In this document: positions 1 through 12,954 of the stretch, piece after piece
Position numbering within the stretch: position 1 is the stretch's first letter
Layout of the letters: each line of letters begins with the position of its first letter
NCBI GenBank assembly: GCA_003640385.1
Contig: RCAB01000309.1
Span: 1-64,000, forward strand
Reading direction: 5' to 3'
Source of the DNA: Setaria digitata
Taxonomy: Eukaryota > Nematoda > Chromadorea > Rhabditida > Setariidae
DNA length: 64,000 nt
Notes under the pieces: model-generated
The model's database searches: none
Seen by the model: only the letters and a program-made list of their open reading frames with translations
Told to the model about the DNA's origin: nothing
Translations under genes and position numbers: made by a program

Positions 1-360
1 TATTATATTATATTATATTATATTATATTATATTATATTATATTATATTATACATCATATTATATTATATTATATTAATTACATCATATTATATTATATA
101 TTATATTATATTATTATTATATCACATTATTATTATCATATTATTATTATTGTATTATATTATTGTGTTATATCTTTATAATATATTATTATATTATGTT
201 ATCATATTAATGTATTACATAAACTAATTGTGCATTATATATTATACTATTACATTATATTATGTTACATCAATAGTAATTAGTATGTTATCATTATATA
301 ATATCGACATTGGAAAATAATAAAATATAATAATAATAATACAATACAATAAAATACAAT
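1..360. repeat. TATTA-type low-complexity DNA
   Basis: The first 50 bases are an uninterrupted TATTA pentamer array. It then decays into mixed TAT, ATT and ATTAT units up to about base 360. No gene is visible here. It lies just downstream of the stop codon of the TIF1-like gene at 403. Confidence 0.85.
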
Positions 361-402
361 AAAACCTTCCTTTTTATTAGACTACTTTCATTAATTTATT
401 TC

Positions 403-3400
403 TCATAGCAAACTTTCAAAGAACAAGTTCTCAGCCTAGCAATAATTTAAACTTTTGTCAAATTATGTGGAAGAAACCCTTCAGATTCTTAAAGAAAAAA
501 AAGCAGTGGATTTGTAACGATAATATGTCGGGTTCTTTTCAAAATTCCGATATTTCATAGAAATTAACTACTAGAAGAACGTTTACTGCGTTAAATGTCG
601 AGCAGTTTTCGAAAACTAAATTCATGCACTGGATAAACTGTGTAACATTCGTGAATGCATCCTTCGACTTCTCTTTCAAGCGCCGTGCAATAATCGAAAA
701 ATCCATCGGGTGCTTGATGATCACATGGTAATTTACAACTGTTCGCGGTACAGGTTGACAAAAAGGTTCCACATCCAAATGTTTTTCATAGCAACTCAGC
801 AAAACCTTTGAGCATAACTGAAACAAATACCATGACTCCAAATTCATGATTTCGAGAAAAATTCCAGACACTAGTAGATGACGCACATATTGCCCATTTT
901 ATAATCGACAGGTTTAAATACTTACCACCCTCTCACGCTGACCAACTGTACCGGTATTTTCATGCAGTGGTTCTGCTTCAGTACATAATGAACACGCCCA
1001 TTCATCTCTAAAACTATTCAAATCTTCTAGGGAATCAAGCATAAATTATAATAATTAAGAACACTTAACAATATATCCAATATCTTCCTCCAGTAAACAA
1101 AAGTCATCAGATATGGATATGTTGAAGCACGAAAAAACACGAATTCTTAGTTTTTTATTTAACAAGAGTAAAAACACCCTTTCACAAAGATCGCTTCGCA
1201 GATCGTATCATCGATGTAAATGAGAGATGGATAAAAAATTTTCCAGTATTCTGGAATGTTAATTATAGCTCACTGAAATGCAAAATTTATCAGTCAAATG
1301 GTAACGATGAACAAAGTTCATTAAAACATACGGCAAATTTTCCATTTGTTCCTTTATGGCCGGTATATGACAAATATTGTGAAAAACTCGTGGACAACGT
1401 GCACAGCAACCAAGAGAACCCGTCTTTTCATCACAGCCTTGTTGACATACGTAGCAGTAGTCATCCCACCTTGATTCATCATTATCTGCAGAACTTTCCG
1501 CTTAAATGCAAGATTCTTCTTAAATCAGGTGAAAAAGTCATTCCAAATAGAAATCAGAGTAGAATCTATGTTTGATCTGCCAATAATTGACTAACTGCTC
1601 TAAAACCTTTTTGTGTAATCTAATTTGTAATCCGGAGTGACAGTCCCCCCGGATAGCAACAGAGTTTGTTTTGTTTTGTTTTGTTTTTTTTTTTTCATGT
1701 TTTCAAATGAAGTGATATGTTAGATGACTAAAGATTTTCCTTAGAAATCAGAAATAATCAGGTGCCGAGTAACTGATGGAGAAACAGCAAAATTATCTCC
1801 CAATAATAGAAATGAAAAAAAAAAAACCTTCAAACTGTGGCAATTTCCCCGGTCTCGTCTGCTCTGGATCCGACGGCTTGCTCTGATGAAACTTAGTTTT
1901 GAATACATTTGATATCTTTGCAACTTCATCGTTGTTACCCTTTTTGATATTAACTGCCATTTTCAACGGGGCTGGTTCTGGATCTTTTGGAGGTGGTGAG
2001 TTAACACTAGAAGAGCGAGAGATGGATGATTTTAAAAAAACATTAAAAACAGACTTCGAAATTTATTCACTATGAAACTACCCAGCAGAATAAAGACATA
2101 TACATATATCCGTTAAAAAAAACATCAACAACCCACCATGCACCCGATGTTCCAGAACTGCTCGGTCCACATTTCAGCTGCTGAGTTGGTGTTGCATTAA
2201 GCGGTACATTAAAACATACATTAGCTTTATCATGTGAAGTGGGCGTGTGAACATTAAGAGTGCATCCTGCAGGAGTGTTTGAACTATTTAAGGGTTCTCC
2301 TGCGACTGCAATGGATGGTGGAATCGACTGTACAGCAGGAGAGTAAGACAGAGTGGAAACCGAATCCGAATTAGCCACTGAGAGGGGATTAACCATGCTA
2401 AATCGACTGGTCTCTACCCTACAAAAGTTAACTAAATTAACTCCACCAATCTCATAAATAATGACTTAAGAATCGAGACCTTCATGATTTGATTCTTAGT
2501 GATTTCTTTAAATTAGAACCAGTAAGTCTACAAATAATAATTTAAAGGTTCAGATGAAAAGTTCTGTGTAATCCAAGGCGAAAGAAATCGGTGACATATT
2601 AAAATAAATAAATAATACAGTGATTCGCCAGATCGCCTAAGCGAACTTGTATGAGCGCTTGAAGTAATGGGAGTCGCAGATAAATTGCATCCTGACTGTG
2701 AACCTGTTAACTGAACATTCGAAAGACGATGAATATCTACAAAGCAATTAAGAATACAAGTGAGTTAACTGGTCACATAAAATAATTCCGTAATATTCAA
2801 ATTCCATAAGTAATACATCTGTACAATCACGTGCGAAAAAGAGGAAGATGCTTCGACGTCTGTGGAAAAGCATTCTTGCACTGCACAGATATCACTCAAT
2901 GAAAAGAGAAATAGTAAACTATGCTGCTCCAGTTCTACGGAACTTCAAGAATCCTAAAGTGTAGACTTGTATTAAGTTGCTAAAATGTACTTCACTGTTA
3001 CTGAAAACGCCAATAAATGTTTGGAACAAGCAATACTATCATCTAATATGATGCTTATATCTGCAATGGAAAACTTACTGTTACAAGGTTCCACTAAGTT
3101 TGATGTTGGTTGCTGGGCTGGTATGGAACTTGGTAAAAATATTCTCTGAGAACCATATGGAAGGATCTGCCCAGTAGAAAGAGTGTATGAAGAACCATAA
3201 GGTCGTTCGGTCGTAGGGGGAGGGGCTGTAAAATTGGATTTGAATTGTAATAATCTCATCAACGACCATAAGAAAATAGCTTCCTCACTTCCTGAGAAAG
3301 CTTAGTTCTGCCTCACAGTAACCTTGCCCCAGGGGAAGGTTACATCCTCACTTTCCCCTCCACCCCCCCCCCCCCCAATAAAAAAAGAAAAAGAACTTTT

Positions 3401-6400
3401 TGTTCCTTTATTAATGCAGTATGAGACATTACTTTTCTGTTTGATAATCGGGCTATTGGCCCTTTATTATCGTGCTTATATACACCTCGAGCAGCAATTA
3501 AAATAGATGGAAAAATTAGAAAGTAACTTACGGGCGTAAAGATATGATCCAGGATAACGATGTGGGCCAGGCAACTGAATAGATCCAGGACGCTGAGAGT
3601 TTTCAGTGAGCAAAGGACCAAGAAATTGCGACTGTGGAAATCCTTGTCTTCTTGGGTTTTGTATTTGTCTTGTTGTTAACTAGAGATAAAACAAGCTCCA
3701 AATACAACTACAACTACAATTCTTTTTTAACGAAAAAAAAAAAAAAAATAATGAAAAGTACAAAATGTAATGTCCTAATGTGAAATAAAAATATCAACGC
3801 TATGATTTATTAATTAACCTCCTGTACATGAAGCTGTTGTAAAAGTCGTGAATGCTCCTGTGATGCCGGTGGCCGCAAGGGAATATGATTCGAGGTGCCT
3901 GGCGCAATTGCTGCATTAGAACATGAACGTTGTGCATAGATATTTCTAGGTCTAATCGTCGTAGTGTCGAACAAAGGAACATCTATGGGATTTGAGGATA
4001 GCGGCGTTGGGGTAACTTCAACCTAAAGAATTCCTGAACGTGATTAAAAGTATAGTTAATTTAAAAAAAAAAAAACATGGAACTTTGCATAATAGTTATG
4101 TTTTGAAATAAAGTGAGAGACTTAAACATATTGAAGAAAGATTCGACTAATTTCCCTCTCAAGCAATTTCAACCCTTTATTTCATATAAAATACGAATAA
4201 TTCAACTGCTTACAGTTTTTAATGTTCCTAAATCGTCCACTTCGGCAAAAATTCGCCCCCATTGACTGATATTTGCTAGAACATGCTCTGTATCAGGTTT
4301 GAACTGTACCGTTGCTGGACGCTGCAAGCCATTCAAGCTTCTCTGAAACATTTTTTGAAAATTTATATAGGATATCGCCAGCACTTTAGAGTTTTAAAAA
4401 CTGCACAAATTATTGAAAGAATACCTAGAATCCAACAAACCTCACTGCTAACTTTTTTGGCTTTAATAACTACGATACAGTTTTCCAAAAATTGCCGCAT
4501 GACCACAAGCGTAGTGAGATCTTCAAAATCTTTGATGCGTGAAGCGTAAGAATTAATCTGCAAACAACTGGGATATTTCCGAATGAATTTCACACCAGAC
4601 GTATGGATTCCCAAGTTGACCACAAATTGACAATAGTTTCAAGACTCAGCTCCATGATAAGTCTTTAATGTCATGCCACGTAACTACGCCACATGTCATT
4701 AAAAAGAAACCGAAACTTACTCTACTGAATCGTCGCTTCTGCCAGAGCAGTTCATTACGAAGTTTGTCATACTCCTGTCCTTTATAGAATTGAACAGCAT
4801 CTAATGCCCGCAACAAATCATTTCCCCTTCTCATTACCTACAGAAAATCCAAAATTCATACGAGTCGAATTCAGGATTTTTGTAGTGCAATAATAACGAT
4901 GAACTTCTAACATTTACATTTGAAGCACGATCAATCATTTCCAAATCTCACGTAAATGTTAGTATTTGAAATCTAATGATCACTTTAAAAATAGAAAAAT
5001 GAAAACTCTACACTTTATAAAGAGCAAAATAATAAATAACGATGTACGGTAAGACTTGTAGCCTTTAAGCATAAACTCGTTCATGAGAAAAAAGAACGAA
5101 AAAACCAAACCAGCAAAAATATGAGTATGTCGAAACATTCGAAACTGACTGATTACATATAACGACTACTTAAATGCAAAAAAATTACCGCCTGACAAAT
5201 ATGAACAACTTGGTTTCCAACTTCCTTTTTTAAATTAGCGACACGCTCACCCAAAGCATTCTTACGCACTTGTATCATAGATAAACTAAAACTCCTTTTT
5301 GTCGATAAAAAATATTTAGTTGAAATATCTATTACAAAACACTGTACGATTAAATTAATGAGACATTATTTTGTATGCAGCTAAATAACAGATGCCTAAA
5401 ACAAAAAATGAGAGTTGTCAGAAACTGCCAAAACCGAAAAGCCACGAATTATTAGTTAACTATGTTAACCCCACCGCCCAAAAACAATAATCAGACCTGC
5501 AATCGATATGCGTTGTCTCTCGTGCTGTTGAAGACATAATTTTACTTTCATCCACATGAGTATTTGGTAAGTGAGATAAGGGTGTTATGATATGTGAAGG
5601 ACCCTCATGCAAACGACTAGCGACACACGTCATACAAACATACTGCAACGACAATTTATGCAATAAAGGAATACAAAGTGAACATTTCGAAGTCTGATAA
5701 GCGTAAATTTCGGTGGTTTAATTACAACAAAAATTAAATTATGAAAAGGCAAGTTCTTACCGCCCCGCACTGACATAAAGACACAATCTTCATATTGCCA
5801 TGGAGACGACAACGAACACATTTCGGGATCACAGGACATAACTGAAAATAATGAACATATCTAAATGAAATTTTTGGGTGCATTCTCCCCGAATCTTCTT
5901 AAAACAGCTACAGTGAAGACCAGATTGCAAAAGTACTTATTTTTCAATCCACAATTAAAAAAGGATGCTGTGGTCAGGAAAAGAATTCCGCAGATAAATT
6001 TCAACCAGTGGAATGCAAAAAGTTTCTGGATAATTAGAACTTACAAAACCACTTTTCTTTATAAAAGCAGAGTAAAAGTAGACCACTAAAAAGCAACAAT
6101 TTATTAGCAACAATATGAATTTTTCTTCATGAATTACAAATGTTAACTAACCGTTTGTAGAAAATGCGAAGACGTAGCGGTAACACGCTGATGTGCTGAA
6201 CTACAGTCAGCACATAAAGCTTCATTGCAAACAATACATTTTGTCGTAGCTTGATGCTTATCTGGACAAACGGCCGATTCGCATCTTCTTAACAATAAAA
6301 AAAAAAGAAAGAAATGGCTTCCAATCAAAACTGCAAAATTTGGAGGCATGCAAACATAATCTCTTATCTCGTTATAATCAGTTACATTATTCATCACAGG

Positions 6401-6916
6401 ACAAATGAAGTCTCTATGAAATATTATAAGACTAGAGTTCGGAAACGGTAAGAAGTGCTACCTAAAATCCTCTCATAAATGCGGCAGAGCCAAAAATATC
6501 TAGCTATGAAATAATACATTAATATATTCAACGGACAAATATGTTCGTTCAAAAAAGGTTTTGGTAACGTACCTTATAGTGCAATCGCTTGCATTTGGGA
6601 TATTAAGCACATGAGATCGAAGACATTCCGTACGGCAAACCTGACAAACCAACGTTTGGTGATTCACTGATGCTGTAATAGAAATAAAATTCCAGAATTC
6701 TAAGTTTTCATATTTTCTGTAACAAATATACAGCTAAAAAGTATTGAAAACTGTTCAAAGGGAAAATACCAAACCTTGTTCACATTTGGTTTTACAGGGC
6801 GGACAAAAAGTATGAAGACAAGGGAGTAGCGCTGTCACAGGGGTTAATTCAGCGGGCGGGGAAAAACCGCAAAGTTTAGCGCGACACAAATCACATCGGT
6901 TAAAATCTTCTCCCAT
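403..6916 (-). CDS. TIF1-family protein (TRIM24/TRIM33-like): RING, two B-boxes, coiled coil, PHD, bromodomain
   Basis: Nineteen exons give about 890 residues: 6916-6775, 6672-6573, 6287-6152, 5841-5761, 5642-5497, 5285-5189, 4837-4721, 4557-4441, 4342-4214, 4022-3819, 3679-3532, 3225-3079, 2736-2619, 2418-2137, 2006-1828, 1500-1332, 1026-926, 817-587, 435-403. Intron phases agree at every join except 1332/1026. Visible domains: RING cysteines and histidine at residues 8-60 (CDLC, CLHTFCPPC, CQVC); B-box 1 at 88-117 (CIVC, CADC, then H); B-box 2 at about 134-170; coiled coil about 200-350; Ser/Pro/Gln-rich middle 355-714; PHD from about 728 (CYVC, CCARC, FHNIC); bromodomain about 805-891 with the acetyl-lysine-binding NC..FN motif (ENCSTFN). 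This domain order is that of TIF1 chromatin readers and E3 ligases, which act in the nucleus as transcriptional co-regulators; the exact paralogue cannot be told. The start codon directly follows a TTACAG acceptor, which suggests trans-splicing. The bromodomain's last helix looks short (ends ENLFFESLL). Confidence 0.85.
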
Positions 6917-6930
6917 CTGTAATGCAACTG
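6917..6930 (-). promoter_or_regulatory. Splice acceptor directly before the TIF1-like start codon
   Basis: On the minus strand the bases read GCATTACAG and then the ATG at 6916. No upstream coding exon with matching features was found, so the site fits a spliced-leader acceptor. An ordinary 5' UTR intron is equally possible. Confidence 0.4.
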
Positions 6931-9900
6931 ATTACAAAGCGTACTGTAATTATAAGAGATTAATTTGGGAGTAAACTGGAACAAACAGCGAAAAAAAAAG
7001 CACATAAACACACGTGTATTTCACATGAGACATTACTTTGTTAGCAAACTACCACATGATGCTGAAATAATTCATTATTCGTATAACCGACCAAGTTGTG
7101 GCAGAAGTGGATGGACAGGATGAAGTAGAATGTCTGATTAGAATGACGCTATTCACGTGAGTGCGATCCATAGGAACACGTTATGAATGAAAAAGCAGGT
7201 CTATTCACCTATGATAAGCATTACCCGAAGAGTTAGAGAACATGTCCACGTACATACTAACTCAGCATGTAACGAGTGGACACATGGGAACGTGAAGACC
7301 CATCCGCACAGATCTGTAGAGGATCCGTGCGTCATCTACAGAGAACACACATGGACATGCTCACAGAGGGTGTTTTGATCACTATTCAAAAAACTCCGTG
7401 GAACGAGTACTACAAGGAACAGGACGCAACTTCACGCAAGCACTGGTAAATTCCTGTCGCAGACGCCTTCTCCCCCTCCACATGCCTACTACTATCAACG
7501 GTGAGCTTCCGAACGTTCAGCTCCAATGCCTGGTTGTCGACGTGCAATTCGCTGCGAGCCGGCTCGAACCGGATCGTGCCGGCTGACGATGAAGGGAGAG
7601 GATTGCTTGCATTCTCAATCAAGTGCTGTTGGCTAGGCACAGGCAAAGAGTGTATGTACACAGCGTTGTTTGGAGAAGCCGTATGGATCAATAACTGGTG
7701 GAGTACGATTGTCACATACGGTAAAGAGAGAAAGTGTTGCGGCGAAGCGTCGCACGAGAATATTTGCGACGAGTTGTGAAGTGGCAAAAAGGAGGGAAAG
7801 GATCAAGGGAGTGAAGTGGTCCTGTAATTATCCAATCACCGGGGAGCAGTAATTTGCTTACGACGGTCTCCCTGTTGTGCTGCGTAATTCGTAATGTTGT
7901 AATATCTCGTTGCCTTCTGTCGTCAGTTATTTCTTTAAATCATCCTAGAAACTTCTTCGCCGAGTGACGAGCAATATATGTTGCGGTCCTTGTCTTGTAA
8001 TTGCTTCTTGTTTAAGTGGGAATTAGTTACCGTTCCGCTCTATAATTCTGACGAAAAATAGATTAGCAACTTTGGCGAGTGGTGAACATTTTTTTCCCGG
8101 AACAATCCTGCTGGAAGGGTCACATATTTTGCAGTTTTTGTAATATAAGTATTCTTGTGACATGGCATAAAAAGGAATAAAATTTCGTCCTTACAAATAT
8201 ACAGGGCAAAAGTCGGGAGGCTCACAAGTAGTACTGCTTTAATCACTTCCAGTTTTGTTTTTTTCAATACTTTGGCTGATGTACGCCCCTGCGCTTCATC
8301 TGTTTTATTAGGTTATCAAAGTAATGGAATATATTTGGTTCTACTTGTCGCATTCTGCTTTAATAAAGTTTTTACAAGTTGGCCCGTCTCGTCTCTCGAC
8401 TGTAAAATAAAACCGATACCAGGTACTAACTGACTGCAGATAAAATAAAACTAGGCCTCATACTGTCGTATCATGCCAGTCGTTTATTTCATTTGTGCTA
8501 TATTAAAAACATGTGTATAGTGAGGCAAGCACTAGGAACTTCGAGAATTCCATTCCTTTCCACTATTTCATCTGTCAATATAAATAATTTCGGGGAATTC
8601 GAACCCGAAATTTTTGTTCTTCAGCTAATATTCCGCCCCACTGTAGTCAAGAATAGAATTTCTTACCGAGTGGAAATGAAGACTTCTCTGCTTCATTTGA
8701 AATTTAGTTTCTGAAGTCGAAGGACGATTTTGTTAAAGACCATTTTGACAGTTCCTTCAAGAGCACTGAAATTTCAGAACTCCACGTTTAAAAACCATTA
8801 CCATGCTTTTATTCCAGTTCTGTGTCCTATTACGTGAACATACTAACACGGTTTGAGCTTTCAGATAACTTTCGAAACGACAGGAAAACTATCGCTCCGC
8901 TACTCAAGCCTCGTTTTTTTAATTCGCAGTGGCAAGCAACTTCGACTACAGTACCTTGAAATGCTCAGAATTCCAACTGATTGAACCGATATGCATTTTC
9001 TTCAAGGACATAAAACACGGAACTTTTCACAGTTAGGGAAACGATTATGAACTCTGCAACAACAAGACTATCGTGTCTCCATCGTCCATGGTATCCAAGT
9101 ACTAGAAAAAAAAAAAAACTCTCACCGCATTAACACTTCCCTCTGAAAGAAGAATCCGGGAATTATCTCTACCAGAGGAGAAAATTTCCGGCTTGTCAAT
9201 TTTTAACATTTCAGCTGCTCTTTGTTTCATATGAATGTTATTGCTTTATAACGTATTACTGAATGAGAATTAGCATGGTGGCAACGGAACCTTTCGGGAT
9301 CCCCCAAAAAGTACCATCAAATCGGGAAACAAGATAAATAAGATAAGTTTCGCTGTAGTGTAATGCGGTATACCGCGTTTCCTTAACTGAATAAATATGG
9401 ACCTATACAGTGAATTAGAAATGCATAAATACTATTAAAAGAGCTGAAACAAGAACAGTAATACTTTGCAGTGATATTCTTAAAACGCGTAGAGTTATCT
9501 CAAATGGTACGTTTTCTTCAACTCCTTAACACTGTATATCATGCAGTTAGTAATGAAGTGTACTGATCAATGCAGAGATAAATCTGATTTGTAAAGAAAT
9601 TTGAAAAGTGTTAATATCTTGAGGGGTTACCGGTAACATTGATGTGAGAAAAAAAAAAATGGATGGTGGCAATAGCAACTGATTTTCAGCTGCTAGTATT
9701 ACTCTTTATAACTGCTATTTTCAGAGATCCCAAAACATAACTCGATAGCAGGACATAGGTTTTCCTGTAAGTTCCAACAAAAAAGGACTACTTACAAATA
9801 CAGCTGGATGTACATCTAGCGATGGAGATGCATGTAAGCATAGACATTAGCATAAATACACGTTGATTAAATATAACCATAATTTTAGGAAGAATTCCTG

Positions 9901-10646
9901 GACCAAATGAATTATATAAGTGCTTAACGACATCACTTTAAAGCTTGAATTGGTCCAGAAAAAAATGGTAAAGAAACTGACATAGGGAATGGAACCCAAA
10001 AACAAATGAATTAAAACAAAAGAAAGCTGGAGATAGAAGTAATTGAAATCAAAAGAAAACACTTCCAAATCGAGATGAAATATTGTTTGAACAGGTAGCG
10101 GTCTGATCATGGGTGAAAAAGAGCGAAATATAGAGAAAGGGAGGGTGGAGATGAAAATTTATATCAAAAAAGATGAAGTCAGTAGAAAAATTAGAAAAAA
10201 AAAAAATGAAAAAACGGTTAGTGAAGAGAACTAGGAAATATAATAATATTGAATACATGTTTCTTGATAACACACATTTTCTTGTCCAGTGATACGCAAT
10301 GATTCAGAAAAATGCTATTCAAATGCTAACATAACAAAAACACTGCCAACAAAGTTATAGACCCGTATGTTCTTGGACTCTACACTTCCAGAAATCCTCC
10401 GCAAAGCATTAAAATAAAATAACAGAATCATCTGCAACCTTTGTTCAATGATTTTTAATACATATGCGCCGCTTCGAATTTGCAAATCCATTTAAGGCGC
10501 CTTCTTCAGTGTTCTAAAAAAAAAAACCACGACTTCCAGTTTCCTGATGCAACTATAGTTAAAGTAAGCAATTTCCAACACTTAAAAAATTGCAAGAGAT
10601 TATTAACATTTAACACAACGAAACACGAACTATAAAAGCTAAAAAC
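6917..10646. other. Intergenic, with a GC-richer block at about 7090-7900
   Basis: No convincing gene is seen between the TIF1-like start and the PRAS40-like stop. The part from about 7090 to 7900 is clearly richer in G and C than its surroundings and is open in more than one frame on both strands. The longest minus-strand frame, 7410-7787, has no good acceptor and no recognisable domain. It could be a 5' leader or promoter of the TIF1-like gene, or a decayed insertion. From 7900 to 10646 I see only AT-rich DNA with short poly-A runs. Confidence 0.5.
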
Positions 10647-12954
10647 TCAGCGTGACATCCGATCTTCCATATCTGCAGAAAAAATACCAGTAGCACCTTC
10701 ACAACACATCTGCAGCGCAGCAGTTACCTGAGATGGAACCCTTTCCTCACCCGTTTGGTAACGACGTCGTGATGGACGTTCCCCAAACAAACGTTCCGGA
10801 TCATCAACTGCTTGAAGAGAACGAGCCTGGGCACGCATCTCATTATAGAGATCCTTTGGAGGGCGCTGAGGCAAAATCTAGAAAAAATGAGTTGTGGCAA
10901 ACATTTAATAAAAAACAGTGATGCTTCAAATTCCATCCATTATGCTGATGTTAGTGACCTCAACATACAGTTTGAATTCAGAGTAACCAAATAAATGGAA
11001 ATTAAAAGGTTTTTTTTTTTTTTTTTTTTTAAGGAAAACCTGATTAATCAGAAAGACCTCGTCAATGGTTAAGCAAAATTAGAATACTATATTTTCGAAT
11101 CAATATATCATTTTGAGCAGTAGCTAAAAATGTTAGATTTAGATCCATATTTTGAAAAAAAAGAAAAAAGAGAAAAATACGGATAATTTCACACAATATC
11201 TAATAACTTTAAAGAAAATTATGCTAAGTACCAAAAACTTACAGTTTTGTCAATTACTTCGGGGTTCTCACTGAAATCAGGAATTTCCCTGTCTTCAACG
11301 CTATCAACAGCATCACGTGGAGGCCAAAAACGACCCGAAGGAATCGTTATTGGAAGTGAACTGCCATAAGCCAGTGATCGCATTTTTTTGACCTGTTCCG
11401 GCTCTTTATCATCTTTCATTTCCACTGCGCTTGTGTACAAATCTATAAGAAACAGGTTATTTTCAGAGTGATCACGAACCAGACGACTTCAAAGAAGTGT
11501 AAGTTACGACCAGTAACAAACCAAAAGCCGTAAGAACAATAAGAAACTGCAGCAATTAAAATCTCATTTTCCAACTAATTACAGCATGGTAAAACTACTA
11601 CTATAAACATAACTCATCTTCCAACCGTGACCATAATACAAAGCAGAGAACTCTGGCCCGGTCTCTGCCCAATATTTTCGAGTTCAACTGCGTTAGCGTG
11701 TTAAATAACTCATGATGATTACTTACCTCCATGTCCAAGTACGAAATCTAACCCGTTCCCCTTCGGATTAATGAAGCAGATAAACATCTCCATTCCTTTT
11801 TATACAAAAGGCAAAAATTTATTGTCCGTTGTAAATAAGAGACTGAAGAAATCGACAAAAATTGCGATAAAAGATACATGTACCTTTTTCCTGAAATAGA
11901 TTTTGACAACGCCTTATTCTAACAGCAACATTCGCACCAGCTCCACTAAAAGTCGAGTGAACGTGAGACATGTCGAAATTACCAGAATCTGTAAGTTAAA
12001 AAATTTCGGAAGCAAAAACAAAAGTCCATTTTCAGATACTTTCTCTAAAGCATAAAAACTGCTTTTTTTTTTTGCCATTTATCATTACAAACCTTAGTTT
12101 AAACAAGTTTAATATTTGTAATGGCACTTTTGTAAAGCACGTTCTCTACCGGTAACGGCAAAAAATATATTTTTGGATACATCGCACAATAACAGACAGT
12201 AAGTAAAGTTTTTTCCTTAAACGGAATGAAGACAGAAAAGTTTACAAAATATCAAAATTATGTCCGCTGTAAAAGTTACCTAAGACTAATCATAATTTGA
12301 CATAGTTAGTTATATCTAAAAGAAAATTTTCCAGAATTTCAAATTAAACTGTGCTTTTATAAAGTGAAGAATAACATCGGCAATTCGAAAACTGAATGAA
12401 TTATTTCAAAACGGAAAGAAAAAGCTTACTGTGTAAAGCCACTATTTGAATTTTTTAAGTATGAAAGAAAATTGAGATAAATGAAAAGCAAACGGACCAT
12501 CCGACTGCATATCTAAAACCAAATCGAATTTTGCAGATCCTTCATTCAAATTACCCGTTTCTTTTTCTGGCATCACATCTTCATCGAAGGAGAACAAACC
12601 TTCCCCGACTACTACAAATTAATGAATCTTACGGTTATGCATAAGAGCTCTATCAATAGCATGAAATTTTTTGGTGACAGCTACACCGAGACAAAACTGT
12701 TAAATGTCAAGGGCATATTCATGAAATCAAGGGACTTTATATCATGATAAACTTGGAAGAATTTAGTATTTAGTGTAGTAAAAAAAAACATCTACTGAAG
12801 GTGACTAAGGAAAAAAAAAACTAGAAAATTCAATAATCATACTTTCTTCCCGTTCTTCGTCATATGTATCTACCTCTTTCCCGTTAACCTTTATAACGAG
12901 ATCTGATGAGCCAGGAGACCGTATGTTGCGCACAAATCCACTATCTGCTTCCAT
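10647..12954 (-). CDS. PRAS40/AKT1S1-like mTORC1 substrate (tentative)
   Basis: Five exons (12954-12843, 12611-12498, 11988-11884, 11442-11243, 10877-10647) with matching phases and good splice sites give 253 residues; human PRAS40 has 256. The gene model itself is strong. The assignment rests on three weaker similarities, recalled from memory. RSLAYGSSLPITIP (132-145) resembles the PRAS40 segment around the mTOR-phosphorylated SLP serine. NEMRAQ..., then LFGE, then RRRYQT (219) resembles the stretch that ends in the Akt site. RRRYQT fits the RxRxxT Akt consensus. FDMSH at 80-84 loosely resembles an mTOR-signalling (TOS) motif. PRAS40 binds Raptor and restrains mTORC1 until Akt phosphorylates it. 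Unlike the human protein, about 30 residues follow the Akt-type site, ending in EDRMSR. A further 18-base exon at 13221-13204 (MATSDV, phase 0) could be the true start. No membrane segment or catalytic domain is seen. Confidence 0.5.

Noticed and set aside
7555..7585. GGTTCGAGCC-type motif resembling a tRNA B box
   Set aside because: No matching A box, acceptor stem or cloverleaf can be drawn around it.
7410..7787. 126-codon open frame on the minus strand in the GC-rich block
   Set aside because: A stop precedes it closely, no good acceptor lies inside the open part, the opposite strand is open too, and no domain is recognisable.
6775..10647. Joining the PRAS40-like exons to the RING exon as one large TIF1 gene
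   Set aside because: The phase would allow CAG/GTAACT to splice to the RING exon. However, the last PRAS40-like exon reads on to its own stop with a coding-like tail, and the RING exon has an ATG right after an acceptor, so two genes are more likely.
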